DNA of 64,000 nt, taken from Chitinophagaceae bacterium. GTDB taxonomy: Bacteria; Bacteroidota; Bacteroidia; Chitinophagales; Chitinophagaceae. Position 1 is the first letter of the stretch, and every line of letters starts with the position of its first letter. The position numbers were made by a program, and so were the translations under genes. Where the stretch lies: NCBI GenBank assembly GCA_020403425.1, contig JADBXR010000002.1, positions 930,001 to 994,000 of the forward strand. Reading direction: 5' to 3'. The notes beneath the pieces are model-generated. The model was not told the DNA's origin. It saw only the letters and a list, made by a program, of their open reading frames with translations, and made no database searches. Positions 63,830 through 64,000 of this stretch are shown here, in pieces.

Positions 63830-64000
63830 TTAAGGAGAATTTGATCCAAAAAGTATGTCGAATGTATCGGTGCTTCCTCCCCATAGCATAACAATATTGC
63901 GCGTCACTTCTTTATCCAGTTCCTGTTCGAGTTCCTGAAGTGGGATTTTAAATCCGGTGAGCTTATTAGCCTTTTTGTATGCCTGAAGCAGTATTGCGGC
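63830..64000 (-). CDS. C-terminal end of an unidentified gene
   Basis: On the minus strand the frame is open from the right edge for 56 codons to a TAA at 63832-63830. The peptide runs from AAILLQAYKKANKLTG through LQELEQELDKEVTRN, a likely helix, and ends LWGGSTDTFDILFGSNSP. Codon composition is normal for this window and no start is needed inside it. The family cannot be told from this tail; the full gene lies outside the window. Confidence 0.55.
   Translation of the reverse strand, partial: AAILLQAYKKANKLTGFKIPLQELEQELDKEVTRNIVMLWGGSTDTFDILFGSNSP

Noticed and set aside
63571..63894. A 107-codon minus-strand frame over the right-end repeats
   Set aside because: Its C-terminal half is repeated HSSVPCS units from the GAAnnnn array, and it overlaps in another frame the better-supported open tail at 63830-64000.

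Overview
The window looks like a chromosomal segment of a member of the Bacteroidota, most likely of the family Chitinophagaceae. Supporting signs are a SusC/SusD pair, the gliding-motility ABC genes gldF-gldG, a fused murF-alr gene, many lipoproteins with Bacteroidota-style signal peptides, a TTG-N18-TAnnTTTG promoter, and a GH144 glucanase of a type known from Chitinophaga. The family assignment is inference. I see no rRNA, tRNA, CRISPR array, prophage or insertion sequence.

Left part (0-17 kb) is mostly housekeeping. It holds the tail of hemL, a D-lactate dehydrogenase, a surface lipoprotein, lspA, murF-alr, terC, gldG-gldF, an Fe-S cluster set (iscS, iscU, iscA), methylmalonyl-CoA epimerase, rnc with an overlapping 35-residue membrane ORF, fabF, acpP and a GNAT acetyltransferase.

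Middle part (16.5-32 kb) is sugar-acid and sucrose metabolism. ExuT-type transporter, UxaB, UxaA, KduI, KduD, KdgK and KDPG aldolase together convert galacturonate and unsaturated uronates to pyruvate and glyceraldehyde-3-phosphate. Next to them a plus-strand operon (SLC45-like sugar transporter, fructokinase, amylosucrase) can import sucrose, polymerise its glucose and phosphorylate the released fructose. A ClC chloride transporter of visibly lower GC follows.

The 34-58.5 kb part is the most unusual. A SusC/SusD pair is followed by two ~1,100-residue FG-GAP/ASPIC-UnbV lipoproteins. Past a divergent gene come a GH65 hydrolase resembling kojibiose hydrolase, an unrecognised membrane-anchored protein, and a mirrored block: vanadium-haloperoxidase/PAP2, outer-membrane barrel, barrel, haloperoxidase/PAP2. 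Two paralogous LacI regulators sit near the two ends, one leading into a GH144 glucanase gene. I read this as a candidate locus for a glucosylated substrate that also needs haloperoxidase or phosphatase chemistry; its real substrate is unknown.

A LacI-type operator related to TACGCAAACGTTTGCGTA occurs at six places: before kdgA/kdgK, kduD, a DUF4440 gene, the sucrose operon and both lacI genes. This suggests one cross-talking regulon. The right end (58.5-64 kb) holds a class A serine hydrolase, Nnr, a PepSY-type membrane protein with an ApbE-DUF2271 fusion (extracytoplasmic flavin redox), a repeat-rich non-coding stretch and the tail of an unidentified gene. Short tandem repeats of mostly 7-bp unit, with different sequences, sit in at least six intergenic gaps.
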